Shown here: positions 8,591 through 17,012 of the stretch, piece by piece | How positions within the stretch are numbered: position 1 is the first letter of the stretch | Layout of the letters: each line of letters begins with the position of its first letter | NCBI RefSeq assembly: GCF_014295415.1 | Contig: NZ_CP052909.1 | Span: 1,612,001-1,676,000, forward strand | Length of the DNA stretch: 64,000 bases | Direction of reading: 5' to 3' | Origin: Constantimarinum furrinae | Lineage (GTDB): Bacteria; Bacteroidota; Bacteroidia; Flavobacteriales; Flavobacteriaceae | Notes under the pieces: model-generated | The model's input: the letters and a program-made list of their open reading frames with translations, nothing else | The model's database searches: none | Told to the model about the DNA's origin: nothing | Translations under genes and position numbers: made by a program

Positions 8591-8606
8591 GACCGCGAAA
8601 GCGGTC
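8591..8606. repeat. GC-rich perfect hairpin (6-bp stem, GAAA loop)
   Basis: GACCGC-GAAA-GCGGTC forms a perfect stem with a GNRA tetraloop. It is GC-rich in an AT-rich genome and lies between the TPR gene and mpl. The flanks CGCTTCCGC and CGGG give a partly alternative pairing. No T tract follows on the plus strand, so an intrinsic terminator is unlikely. It resembles a dispersed palindromic repeat unit; only one copy was noticed in this window. Confidence 0.6.
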
Positions 8607-8622
8607 GGGTTATTGGCTGTAG

Positions 8623-8637
8623 TTTTACTGCGTAAAA
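8623..8637. repeat. second small hairpin upstream of mpl
   Basis: TTTTAC-TGC-GTAAAA is a perfect 6-bp inverted repeat 17 bases after the GC-rich hairpin. It precedes a TATCTTTA sequence at 8675-8682 that could be an imperfect -7 box for mpl. Function unknown. Confidence 0.4.
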
Positions 8638-8702
8638 GCTACTTGCCGCTACCCCTATTGCGGGTTAAAATCCGTATCTTTATCCAAACATTTTACCTCT
8701 CT

Positions 8703-10061
8703 ATGCGCGTACATTTTATTGCCATTGGCGGTAGTGCAATGCACAATCTTGCGTTAGCCCTACATAAAAAAGGAGATATCGTAACCGGAAGTGATGATGA
8801 GATATTCGATCCTTCAAAAAGCCGTCTAAAAGCCAAAAATTTACTCCCCGAAACCTATGGTTGGTTTCCAGAAAAGATCACACCGCAACTTGATGCCGTT
8901 ATCCTGGGAATGCACGCCAAAGCCGATAATCCCGAACTGCTTAAAGCCAAAGAGCTCAACCTCAAGATCTATAGTTATCCCGAATTCCTTTTCGAGCAGT
9001 CGAAAAATAAAACCAGGGTCGTTATAGGTGGGTCACACGGGAAAACCACCATCACTTCCATGATACTTCACGTGATGCATTATCACGAGAAGGAGGTAGA
9101 CTATATGGTTGGCGCCCAACTTGAAGGTTTCGATACCATGGTTCATCTTACTCCCGATAATGATTTTATTGTATTGGAAGGGGACGAATACCTGTCGTCA
9201 CCCATAGACCGCAGACCCAAATTCCACTTGTATAAGCCCAACATCGCACTGCTTAGCGGTATCGCCTGGGATCACATAAACGTTTTTCCTACGTTCGACA
9301 ATTATGTAGAACAGTTCCGCATTTTTCTCACTGAGATCGTCAACGGAGGTGCAATAATCTACAACAGCGAGGATGAGATAGTAAAACAGATCGTAGAGCA
9401 GTCTACAAATCAGATAAAAAAATATCCTTATCAGACGCCTCACTATGTAGTCGAAAACGGTGAAACCCTTCTCGACACTCCCGAAGGCTCCATGCCTATC
9501 GAAGTTTTTGGAAAACACAACCTCAACAACCTCGAAGGTGCCCGTTGGGTGTGTCAGTTAATGGGGGTAGATGCTACCCACTTCTACGACGCGATCGCGA
9601 CATTCACGGGAGCTAGTAAGCGCCTGGAGAAAATTGCTGAAACACCAAACACAATAGCCTATAAGGATTTCGCTCATTCTCCCAGCAAGGTAAAAGCAAC
9701 AACTCAGGCGGTAAAGAATCAATATCCCGATAGTAAGCTCATCGCCTGCCTCGAATTACATACCTACAGCAGTCTCAACCCCGAATTCATAAAAGAGTAT
9801 AACGGAGCTCTGGATGCTGCAGATGTTGCCGTGGTTTTTTATTCTCCCCATGCCGTAATGATAAAACAACTGGAAGAAATAAAAGCCGAACAAATAGAAA
9901 CTGCATTTCAGCGAAAGGATCTCACGGTTTTTACGAATCCTGCCGACTTTAAAACCTATTTATACACACATGATTATGACAATACGACCTTGTTATTAAT
10001 GAGCAGTGGAAATTACGGTGGTCTCGATTTTGACGAGGTGAAGGAATTTATACGTCGATAG
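8703..10061 (+). CDS. mpl: UDP-N-acetylmuramate:L-alanyl-gamma-D-glutamyl-meso-diaminopimelate ligase
   Basis: Mpl reattaches recycled murein tripeptide to UDP-MurNAc, linking wall turnover to new peptidoglycan. The N terminus MRVHFIAIGGSAMHNLALAL is the Mur-ligase substrate loop. The ATP-binding loop is GGSHGKTTITSMI, and EGDEY carries the metal-binding Glu. The HNLNN segment and the C-terminal domain with DFAHSPSKV follow, giving 452 residues as expected. I chose the ATG at 8703. An in-frame ATG at 8571 would add 44 residues encoded by the hairpin-rich intergenic DNA, with no family resemblance. MurC is the nearest alternative, but the ACHNL-type start and HSPSKV motif favour Mpl. Confidence 0.92.
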   Translation: MRVHFIAIGGSAMHNLALALHKKGDIVTGSDDEIFDPSKSRLKAKNLLPETYGWFPEKITPQLDAVILGMHAKADNPELLKAKELNLKIYSYPEFLFEQSKNKTRVVIGGSHGKTTITSMILHVMHYHEKEVDYMVGAQLEGFDTMVHLTPDNDFIVLEGDEYLSSPIDRRPKFHLYKPNIALLSGIAWDHINVFPTFDNYVEQFRIFLTEIVNGGAIIYNSEDEIVKQIVEQSTNQIKKYPYQTPHYVVENGETLLDTPEGSMPIEVFGKHNLNNLEGARWVCQLMGVDATHFYDAIATFTGASKRLEKIAETPNTIAYKDFAHSPSKVKATTQAVKNQYPDSKLIACLELHTYSSLNPEFIKEYNGALDAADVAVVFYSPHAVMIKQLEEIKAEQIETAFQRKDLTVFTNPADFKTYLYTHDYDNTTLLLMSSGNYGGLDFDEVKEFIRR

Positions 10062-10091
10062 TAATAATTCTGTATTAAAAAACGATAATAA

Positions 10092-10316
10092 GCTTACCTT
10101 AAGCTAATCCTGCCCTTTTATCATTCATTTACAGAAGATGGGAATCCCTTTTGTTTCGGACTGGGAATATTTTGGTTTGCACGGATGTGCTTTCAATTTT
10201 TCGGATACTCTTCCACACTTTGGAGAGGTAAAAGATTTGAAACAGGTATGCACATTATGTTTTCGGCATTTTGGGTCTACTTAAGTCTTATATTTTTTGG
10301 CATATTCTTTTCATAA
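10092..10316 (+). pseudogene. possible remnant: C-terminal part of a small membrane protein
   Basis: Within the 259-base gap between mpl and the PaiB-like gene, one frame is open from 10092 to a stop at 10314-10316. It has no start codon until ATG at 10185. It translates to two hydrophobic stretches, FCFGLGIFWFARM and FSAFWVYLSLIFFGIFF, joined by a basic segment STLWRGKRFETG. The membrane-protein-like composition with no 5' end suggests a decayed gene, or a 43-residue protein starting at 10185. A second frame (ATG 10138, stop 10284) encodes 48 residues with a CTLC pair. Only one of the two frames can be genuine, and it is possible that neither is. Confidence 0.3.
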
Positions 10317-10320
10317 ATCC

Positions 10321-10917
10321 CTACGAATAAATCTTTTCGATAAAGGAATGTAATGATGAATGTGTATTTTCAATAAGTGCGTGCTTTGCATTTAATTGAT
10401 CCTGTTCAATCTTATCCTGAGATAACTTAAATTTCCCTTCCCAGTTCGTGACAGAGATTTCAAACGCCTGTATATAATTTACAAAGCGATTCATGGCCTC
10501 GTTCTCTTTTTTCAGTATAAAACCGGGACTCGAACCTTCAAGAAATTCGGTCATGGTGATCATGGTGTCTTTTGCAGCTTCCGCATCATTAATTAATCGA
10601 ATTGTTCCCGTAATATGAACAATGATATAGTTCCACGTAGGTAACTGTCTGGTAGTATACACCGCTGGCGAGATATAGGTATCCGGCCCTTTAAAGACCA
10701 CAGTTACTTCAGCACCATCTTTTAATGTAGCCACTTGAGGATTTGCTTTATCGATATGAGCAACAAGTTTTTCTGTTTCAGAATGATAAATAAATGGGAT
10801 GTGGGTTATAAAGGATTGAGAGTTGTTGGCCGTTACAAGCATTCCCAACGGAAATTTTTTGATCACGGCGATCATCTTATCGATGTCTCTAGTTTGATGA
10901 TAGGGTGGAGGATACAT
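10321..10917 (-). CDS. FMN-binding PaiB-type protein
   Basis: This 198-residue protein matches the PaiB family (FMN-binding split-barrel, annotated as a negative transcriptional regulator in Bacillus). Recognisable stretches are the N-terminal MYPPPYH start, the strand LGMLVTANN, FKGPDTYISP, and LPTWNYIIVHITG in the core. PaiB proteins are thought to bind flavin and are tied to sporulation and protease control in Bacillus; the role in a flavobacterium is unknown. It precedes a possible remnant gene and follows, on the same strand, the DUF1569 gene (17 bases apart), so the two probably form an operon. Confidence 0.85.
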   Translation of the reverse strand: MYPPPYHQTRDIDKMIAVIKKFPLGMLVTANNSQSFITHIPFIYHSETEKLVAHIDKANPQVATLKDGAEVTVVFKGPDTYISPAVYTTRQLPTWNYIIVHITGTIRLINDAEAAKDTMITMTEFLEGSSPGFILKKENEAMNRFVNYIQAFEISVTNWEGKFKLSQDKIEQDQLNAKHALIENTHSSLHSFIEKIYS

Positions 10918-10934
10918 AGATATTAAAATGGTAA

Positions 10935-11378
10935 TTATATTCCAAACTGCCTAAAATGATGATCCAGATGCTTATACTGCATTTTTCCCCACTGCTCATC
11001 TGTAAATTTTCCAAAAGCCGGATGCGTCCCCCAGCCTTCCTTATTTAATTGAGTTCCCAATTCATCCAATAAGGACTCTAGTTTGGTTTTTTCTGTTGTT
11101 AAGTCATGCTCTTCGGTGATCTTAAACCGCGGTATGGTGGGTAAGTTCTTTCGCCACAACTTATCACTGTACATGGCGCCTTTAAAAAAGACCTTAGCAA
11201 ACCAATTCGGTTTTAGATCGAAATTATCGTGTCCCAACATAATTTCTAAGGGGCCCTGGCAATGTTTGGCCATTTGTGCAGCAGTCATTTTCCCCCATTT
11301 TCGTTCTGTATTTTCTGAAAGGTTTTGAAGCCGTTTCTTAATTTCTGAATGCGCTTCAGGTTCTAAAAGAGATTTCAT
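10935..11378 (-). CDS. DUF1569 (DinB-like) protein
   Basis: This is a 147-residue soluble helical protein. The motif MTAAQMAKHCQGPLEIMLG with its His, and the C-terminal YKHLDHHFRQFGI, are typical of DUF1569, which belongs to the DinB/YfiT-like four-helix bundle superfamily. In that superfamily three His residues bind a divalent metal; here candidates are the His in AKHC and those in HLDHHFRQ. The reaction is unknown; thiol-dependent transferases occur in the superfamily. It is the first gene of a probable two-gene unit with the PaiB-like protein. Confidence 0.82.
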   Translation of the reverse strand: MKSLLEPEAHSEIKKRLQNLSENTERKWGKMTAAQMAKHCQGPLEIMLGHDNFDLKPNWFAKVFFKGAMYSDKLWRKNLPTIPRFKITEEHDLTTEKTKLESLLDELGTQLNKEGWGTHPAFGKFTDEQWGKMQYKHLDHHFRQFGI

Positions 11379-11510
11379 AGTTCACACATTATAATTTATC
11401 CGAATAAGGTACAAACAATATCTAAGTTTTGGTATATTTATAGGCGGTTTCCATCCTGCATAAGATTCCCGCTAACTCCCGAGAAGCATACTAATCCTTA
11501 AAGTTTGCCT

Positions 11511-12209
11511 ATGGGAAGTAATAAAACCGATTTTTCAATAAAGCACTGGAGCGAAAACGACAGACCTCGCGAAAAACTCTTACAAAAGGGAGCATCTGTT
11601 CTAAGTAATGCCGAATTGATCGCCATTCTAATTGGCTCTGGCAGTCGGAATGAAAGTGCTGTTTCCCTCAGTAAAAGGATTCTCGCATCGGCTAAAAACA
11701 ACTTAATAGAGCTGGGAAAGCTTGAAATAGATGCCTTAATGAACTTTAAGGGTATTGGAGAAGCAAAAGCGATTAGCATTGTCGCAGCAATGGAATTAGG
11801 GCGTAGGCGAAGAAATGGGACACAGCTAAAAAAGGAAAAGATTACCTCAAGTGTTTCAGTTTTTGAATTAATGCACCCTCATATAGGAGAGCTTCCTCAT
11901 GAAGAATTCTGGATCGTTTATGTTAATAATTCTAATAAAGTACTTCAAACTAGTCAACTTAGTAAAGGAGGTATAACCGGTACATTGGTAGATGTAAGGT
12001 TGGTGTTTAAAACCGCCCTCAGACTGGGTGCGGTAGCTATTATTTTGGTCCATAACCACCCTTCAGGAACACTAAAACCGAGTGAAGCAGATCGAACCCT
12101 CACACAAAAGCTGAAAAAAGCTGGAGAAAGTCTGGATATAAAAGTTTTGGATCATCTTATCATTACCGAAAAATCGTACTTTAGCTTTGCAGACGAAAAT
12201 CTTCTATAA
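11511..12209 (+). CDS. radC: RadC-family JAB/MPN-domain protein
   Basis: This 232-residue protein has an N-terminal helix-hairpin-helix region (LSNAELIAILIGSGS and FKGIGEAKAISI) and a C-terminal JAB/MPN metalloprotease-fold domain with the signature HNHPSG, followed by S and D in LKPSEADRT. Those residues form a zinc site in related JAMM peptidases. Despite the historical name, a direct role in DNA repair is not established. The ATG at 11511 (MGSNKTDF) is preferred over TTG at 11505. The deacetylase-fold protein gene follows after 6 bases, which suggests cotranscription. Confidence 0.93.
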   Translation: MGSNKTDFSIKHWSENDRPREKLLQKGASVLSNAELIAILIGSGSRNESAVSLSKRILASAKNNLIELGKLEIDALMNFKGIGEAKAISIVAAMELGRRRRNGTQLKKEKITSSVSVFELMHPHIGELPHEEFWIVYVNNSNKVLQTSQLSKGGITGTLVDVRLVFKTALRLGAVAIILVHNHPSGTLKPSEADRTLTQKLKKAGESLDIKVLDHLIITEKSYFSFADENLL

Positions 12210-12215
12210 CTCCCT

Positions 12216-13508
12216 ATGCTTTTAGTCTATCTAGAGAAATCCGCGCCGCGAATCACATATATCTTTAAACATATATGTTGGCGTATTCTTGCGATAGAAG
12301 TGGAATTTACTTCCGTTATAGAAGAATTTATTTCCCACCCGGGTCCAAAGTGCTCCTATGGCAAAAAACCGCTTGGGAACGAACTGTTTTTTCAAAGTCA
12401 CGGATTGCTAACTCAGCAAGGAATAGAAAGTGTAGAGATCTCAATAAAAGCTTGGGATAATACCATTGGCTTCTTTCCAGTTAGCGAGAAAAGTGCACTT
12501 CCGTTCGACATCTTTTCGGCTGGATTCTACCTGCTTAGCCGCTATGAAGAATACCTACCCCATGTTAAAGACGATCAAGGGAGGTTTCCGGCCAGTGAAA
12601 GTCTGGGGTTTCAGAATGAGTTTTTACAACAGCCTGTGATAGATATCTGGGCCTATAAACTAAAAGAACTTTTAAAATTTCATTTTCCGGAAATAGCATT
12701 TCCGAAGAAAAAGGCGACCATTCACACCATAGTAGAAGCGCGTAAACCTTATGCCTATCTGCAACGCGGATTATTCAGATCGGCTATTGGGTATTTTACC
12801 GATCTTTTTAAACTACAATTCAAAAAAATAGGTGATCGTACCTCGGTGATAACAGGTATTAAAAAAGATCCCAACGATTCATTTGAGTGGTTTTTAGACC
12901 TTGCAAAAGGAAACAGACAAAAGCTATCGGTATTTTTTATGCTGGGAGAAGCGTTGACTTTTGAAGAGAGTTTTAATACGCATAGAGAACAATTTAAAAT
13001 GCTCGTAAAATATGTTGGCGATTATGCTAATGTCGGCCTTATTTTTTCCGACCAGGCACTTTCAGATTATGAACTGTTGAAAAGTGAAAAACGACGCATG
13101 GAAGACATTACCAACCGTGCGTTGGAAAACTCAATGAATGCGCGGTTATTAGTGAATCTTCCCGAGATATATCGAAATCTGGTGGAACTTGAAATTAGGG
13201 AAGATTTTACGCTCTTCTACGAGGATACACTCGGTTTCAGAGCGGGTACCTGTACACCTTTTTTATTCTACGATCTGGATTTTGAAATTAAAACTCCGCT
13301 AATTGTTCATCCTGTTGCAGTAAGTACTTCAGTATTTAAGAATAAATATGTGTCCGATATCGAAAAAAAACTCAGTGCAATTCAGAATGAAGTGGCTGAT
13401 GTAAATGGTACCTATTCCATGGTCTTTAGCAATACCGATTTTTATCCGTCAAAGGTCAACGAGATCTGGATTCGTACATTTTCTGAAATGATGCAACGCA
13501 ATGAATAA
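12216..13508 (+). CDS. polysaccharide-deacetylase-fold protein, probably non-catalytic
   Basis: This 430-residue protein resembles flavobacterial proteins named polysaccharide deacetylase family. The strongest resemblance is the C-terminal GFRAGTCTPFLFYDL and the segment LPFDIFSAGFYLLSRYEEY. In active members I would expect a metal-binding Asp pair early in the catalytic domain and a His-containing GLHPS-type loop. Here those places read TIHTIVEARKPYAY and VGLIFSDQALSDYELL, so the Asp and His ligands are not seen. It may be a pseudoenzyme or may use other residues. There is no signal peptide. It overlaps the downstream HAD gene by 8 bases, so the two are translationally coupled. Confidence 0.7.
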   Translation: MLLVYLEKSAPRITYIFKHICWRILAIEVEFTSVIEEFISHPGPKCSYGKKPLGNELFFQSHGLLTQQGIESVEISIKAWDNTIGFFPVSEKSALPFDIFSAGFYLLSRYEEYLPHVKDDQGRFPASESLGFQNEFLQQPVIDIWAYKLKELLKFHFPEIAFPKKKATIHTIVEARKPYAYLQRGLFRSAIGYFTDLFKLQFKKIGDRTSVITGIKKDPNDSFEWFLDLAKGNRQKLSVFFMLGEALTFEESFNTHREQFKMLVKYVGDYANVGLIFSDQALSDYELLKSEKRRMEDITNRALENSMNARLLVNLPEIYRNLVELEIREDFTLFYEDTLGFRAGTCTPFLFYDLDFEIKTPLIVHPVAVSTSVFKNKYVSDIEKKLSAIQNEVADVNGTYSMVFSNTDFYPSKVNEIWIRTFSEMMQRNE

Positions 13509-14190
13509 TAGGAATATAACAGATGTTTTTTTCGACCTGGATCATACCTTGTGGGATTTCGACCGAAACTCCAGATTGGCTTTTGAGCGCGTTTTTAGCA
13601 ACCACAAGATAGCATTGGACGTAAATCTGTTTATAGCTAACTACGAGCCTATTAATTTTAATTATTGGAAGCTTTTCAGGGAGGATCAGGTAAGTAAAGA
13701 ACAATTGCGACGTGGCCGCCTTCAGGATACATTCGATAAATTTAAGATGAAATTTCCGCTGGCATTTATCGATACCATTGCCGAATCTTATATAGATGAA
13801 TTACCCGTAGATAATTATCTTTTTGAAGGAACAGAATCCATATTAGAATATCTTTCCGAAAAATATAAACTTCACATTATAACGAATGGTTTCGAGGATG
13901 TACAGCATTTAAAACTTATAAATAGCGGTATAAAAAAATTCTTTTCCACCATAACTACTTCTGAAGAGGTAGGGTTAAAGAAGCCCAATCCTGTTATATT
14001 TAAAACGGCCCTGAAAAAGGCAAACGCAATGCCCGAATCCGGAATTATGATAGGCGATACCTTTGAAGCAGATATTCTTGGAGCCGAAGCAGTGGGAATG
14101 CAGACCCTCTTTTATAATTACAGGAAAGAGAAGCTTCCGGCCCGTTACAAGGTTATAAATTCCTTATTTGAGATCAAAAAGCATTTATAG
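13501..14190 (+). CDS. yjjG: YjjG-family HAD pyrimidine nucleotidase
   Basis: This 229-residue HAD hydrolase shows motif I FFDLDHTLWDF (nucleophile D12 region), motif II ITNGFEDVQ, motif III lysine in GLKKPNPVIF, and motif IV GDTFEADILGAE. The LDHTLWDF signature and the helical cap are those of YjjG, which removes phosphate from non-canonical pyrimidine nucleotides (house cleaning). Its start lies inside the end of the preceding deacetylase-fold gene. The exact substrate is inferred from the family. Confidence 0.9.
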   Translation: MNNRNITDVFFDLDHTLWDFDRNSRLAFERVFSNHKIALDVNLFIANYEPINFNYWKLFREDQVSKEQLRRGRLQDTFDKFKMKFPLAFIDTIAESYIDELPVDNYLFEGTESILEYLSEKYKLHIITNGFEDVQHLKLINSGIKKFFSTITTSEEVGLKKPNPVIFKTALKKANAMPESGIMIGDTFEADILGAEAVGMQTLFYNYRKEKLPARYKVINSLFEIKKHL

Positions 14191-14242
14191 CAATACAATT
14201 TATAGATCTTTTAGCGTTTTATTAATATCATAACCCCAAGTC

Positions 14243-14797
14243 ATGAGCAGAAACCTTTTTATCCCCGCGTTGGTAGTTTTTACCAGTTTGTTGTTTGCCG
14301 CCTGTGTAAAAGATACCGATTTCGATCAGGCGAGTGAAGTCACTTTAACTCCCGTGGTCGAACTGGATCTCATCTATTTTAATATTGAAGCGGGAGCGTT
14401 TTACGACCAAACTACTGCTACTCCCATTTTTACCGTTACCGATACCACAGAGATTCGTTTTCTGGATGACTCCGAAATACAGGAAAGCTTAAAAAGAGCA
14501 GATTTCTATTTTAGGTTTACCAATAGTATAGACCGAGAGTTTCAGGTAGATTTTCAATTTCTCAGTGAGCAAAATGATACGACCTATGCAACTCAAACCA
14601 CAGTTAACAATGGTACAGTGAGCAGCCCCGTGATTACAGAATTTACCGAAATCATCGAAGAGGCAGAAATTATGCAACTTACGATGGCCAATCGAGTGGT
14701 TGTTTCGGTTACCATACCTTCTTCTAATGCCAGCCTGAAAGGAGAACTTAATTTACAGTCAAAAACCACCTATTACCTGGAAATTAAGGAACAATAA
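14243..14797 (+). CDS. lipoprotein of unknown function
   Basis: This 184-residue protein has a signal peptide and a lipobox ending FAAC, followed by acidic residues (VKDTDFDQ) of the kind that sends Bacteroidota lipoproteins toward the cell surface. The body is beta-rich and Thr-rich, without a motif I recognise. It lies 5 bases upstream of the DUF5723 barrel gene and is almost certainly cotranscribed with it, so the lipoprotein may be a partner of that barrel. Function unknown. Confidence 0.75.
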   Translation: MSRNLFIPALVVFTSLLFAACVKDTDFDQASEVTLTPVVELDLIYFNIEAGAFYDQTTATPIFTVTDTTEIRFLDDSEIQESLKRADFYFRFTNSIDREFQVDFQFLSEQNDTTYATQTTVNNGTVSSPVITEFTEIIEEAEIMQLTMANRVVVSVTIPSSNASLKGELNLQSKTTYYLEIKEQ

Positions 14798-14802
14798 TTA
14801 CC

Positions 14803-16218
14803 ATGAGAAATATTTTGACCTTAATTTTAGCCTTATGGCTCTCCATGAGTATTGCCCAAAATAAGCAAGTGCTTTATGGTCTTGAAGAAGTGCCGCAAAG
14901 CTTATTGCTCAATCCTGGTGGACGGGTAGAACAGAAATTGCATTTCGGAATTCCTTTTCTTTCACAAATCCATATCAACGGAGGCGCATCCGGAGTATCA
15001 GTATTCGATATTTTTGGAGCATCTGAAATTGACATAAACACCCGAATCAGGAACAAGATATTCGAACTAAAGAATACCGACTTTTTTACGGCCACTCAGC
15101 AGCTTGAAATAATAAATTTTGGATGGCGCGCGAAGAACGATATCTACTTTTCTGGTGGGATCTATCAGGAATTCGATTTTATTTCATATTTCCCAAGAGA
15201 TCTTGCCATCTTGGCATGGGAAGGAAATCGCGATTATCTGGATTATGCATTCGATCTGGGTGAAATAAGTACCACCGGTGATCTGTTAACAGTATATCAT
15301 TTTGGAGCAAATAAAAATATTACAAATAATCTTACAGTTGGAATTCGGGCAAAGCTATATTCCAGTATGCTGAGTTACAGGAGTACAGACAATCGTGGGA
15401 CCTTTGTTACCCGATTGGGCGATGGGGATGTGAATATATACGAACATACCGTACAGGATGCCAATGTAAAAGTAGAAACCTCCGGTATTGCTTCTTTGGA
15501 AGGAATTGATGGTTCTGCGGAAGTAATCAGTACCGTGTTAAAACGTGCGTTTTTTGGTGGGAATATAGGAGTAGGAGTGGATATAGGTGCGACTTACGAT
15601 ATAAATGACCGTTGGATTGCAAGTGCCAGTGTGCTGGATATCGGAGCGATATTTCATTCAAAAGATGCTGAAACGTACCAAGCGTCAGGTACTTATACGC
15701 TAAATGGAATCGAACTTATTTTTCCACCTTTAAGCGGCGGACAGGCTACATTGCCCTATTACGACAATCTCGAGGACGAAATAGAGCAGGAGATCCCCAT
15801 CGATACCCTAAACAGTGCGTATACCCAGCTGCGTCCCTTAAAAGTTAATGCTGGTTTAAAATACAGTTTTGGCAAAACCATTGGAAGGGGAAAAGAATGT
15901 GATTGCCGAAATATGGGTGGCGGTGTATCACGGGCTCAATCGCTGGGGGCACAATTCTATAGTATAATCCGTCCTAAAGGCCCTCAAATGGCCGGAACTT
16001 TGTTCTACTATCGTCGTTTTACCGATTTTCTGGCCGCCAAGGTGACCTATACTGCCGATTCTTTTTCTTATAGCAATGTAGGCTTTGGACTGGTTACCGA
16101 TCTTGGAAAATTTAATTTTTATATTGCTGCAGATAATCTGCTTCGCTACGGAAACCTTGCAAAGGCAAAAAGTGTATCTTTACAGTTGGGTTTCAACATA
16201 AAAATTGACGAGGAATGA
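14803..16218 (+). CDS. DUF5723 outer-membrane beta-barrel protein
   Basis: This 471-residue protein starts with a signal peptide (MRNILTLILALWLSMSIAQ). The mature start QVLYGLEEVPQSLLLNPG and the following alternating hydrophobic strands match DUF5723, a PorV/FadL-like barrel family common in flavobacteria. A CDCRNMGGG segment near residue 365 is an unusual Cys pair in a predicted barrel loop. It sits between a lipoprotein gene (5 bases upstream) and a secreted unknown gene (4-base overlap downstream). The cargo or substrate is unknown. Confidence 0.85.
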   Translation: MRNILTLILALWLSMSIAQNKQVLYGLEEVPQSLLLNPGGRVEQKLHFGIPFLSQIHINGGASGVSVFDIFGASEIDINTRIRNKIFELKNTDFFTATQQLEIINFGWRAKNDIYFSGGIYQEFDFISYFPRDLAILAWEGNRDYLDYAFDLGEISTTGDLLTVYHFGANKNITNNLTVGIRAKLYSSMLSYRSTDNRGTFVTRLGDGDVNIYEHTVQDANVKVETSGIASLEGIDGSAEVISTVLKRAFFGGNIGVGVDIGATYDINDRWIASASVLDIGAIFHSKDAETYQASGTYTLNGIELIFPPLSGGQATLPYYDNLEDEIEQEIPIDTLNSAYTQLRPLKVNAGLKYSFGKTIGRGKECDCRNMGGGVSRAQSLGAQFYSIIRPKGPQMAGTLFYYRRFTDFLAAKVTYTADSFSYSNVGFGLVTDLGKFNFYIAADNLLRYGNLAKAKSVSLQLGFNIKIDEE

Positions 16219-17012
16219 ACAAGTATTTTATAGGAATTTTCATTTTTTTAAATGTGGTGTCGAATGGTTTTTCGCAGAAAACCGTGAATGATTTTCAATT
16301 TGTTTCAGTTCCGGAATATTATGAATTTCTTCACGAAAGAGATCAGTATCAGTTAAATACCTACACTAAATTTTTACTCAATAAATACGGTTTCAATGCG
16401 TTTTTTGAATCTGAACTGCCTAATGTGAGACGGTGTGACGGACTTTACGCTACCTTGGAAGGTAGCCCGGGATTTGTCTATACTAAATTAACAGTAGTCC
16501 TTAAAGATTGTGAAGGCAACGAGATCTTCAGGGGCGAAACTGGGAAAAGTAAAGAAAAGGAATTTAAAAGAGCGTATCATGAGGCACTTAGAGAAGCATT
16601 TGAAAGTGTGGAAAGACTATACGCAAACCAGAAAGATGTCAAAGTGACTTTAAAAGATGATGTTTCGGAAGCAAAGGAAGTGAATGTGCAGCAGATGAGT
16701 GATTCTGATGAGAAAAACGAAGAGAACAGCGTTTCCTTTGGAACAGGTGTAAAAATGAATAATGAAGTCAAAACAAATAATACGTACCTGAATAACGATA
16801 CCACATTTAGTCTTTCCAAAAATCCTGAGGGATATTCACTTTGGGAACTAGGATCAACCAAAAAACTGAAAGGAAATTTAATTGAAAATAAGGAGGGTAG
16901 CTTTCAGTTTGTGGACACATCGGGAAATACATTTCCGGGTTATTTTGATAAAGACGGAAACCTGATTATTGAAACTTCCTTTTCGCAAATGGTCTTTTTA
17001 AAGCGAAATTAA
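16215..17012 (+). CDS. secreted protein of unknown function
   Basis: This 265-residue protein has an N-terminal signal peptide ending near NGFSQ. The first half has a compact segment with two Cys (RRCDGLYATLEG and LKDCEGNEIFRGETG), possibly disulfide-bonded. The middle is acidic and low in complexity, and the last 60 residues look like a small beta domain (GYSLWELGSTKKLKG). Its ATG overlaps the DUF5723 stop (ATGA type), so the two should be translated together. I recognise no family. The 3' end overlaps the convergent rarA gene by 4 bases. Confidence 0.7.
   Translation: MNKYFIGIFIFLNVVSNGFSQKTVNDFQFVSVPEYYEFLHERDQYQLNTYTKFLLNKYGFNAFFESELPNVRRCDGLYATLEGSPGFVYTKLTVVLKDCEGNEIFRGETGKSKEKEFKRAYHEALREAFESVERLYANQKDVKVTLKDDVSEAKEVNVQQMSDSDEKNEENSVSFGTGVKMNNEVKTNNTYLNNDTTFSLSKNPEGYSLWELGSTKKLKGNLIENKEGSFQFVDTSGNTFPGYFDKDGNLIIETSFSQMVFLKRN

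Noticed and set aside
8571-8702. 44-residue extension of Mpl encoded through the hairpins
   Set aside because: Composition reflects the palindromes and has no Mur-ligase similarity.
10138-10284. 48-residue frame with a CTLC pair
   Set aside because: It overlaps a more protein-like frame; there is no partner CxxC, and neither frame is supported. Mentioned only within the remnant entry.
11511-12209. radC as a sign of a mobile element
   Set aside because: RadC proteins occur on phages and islands, but here no integrase, transposase, repeat or composition shift is nearby.
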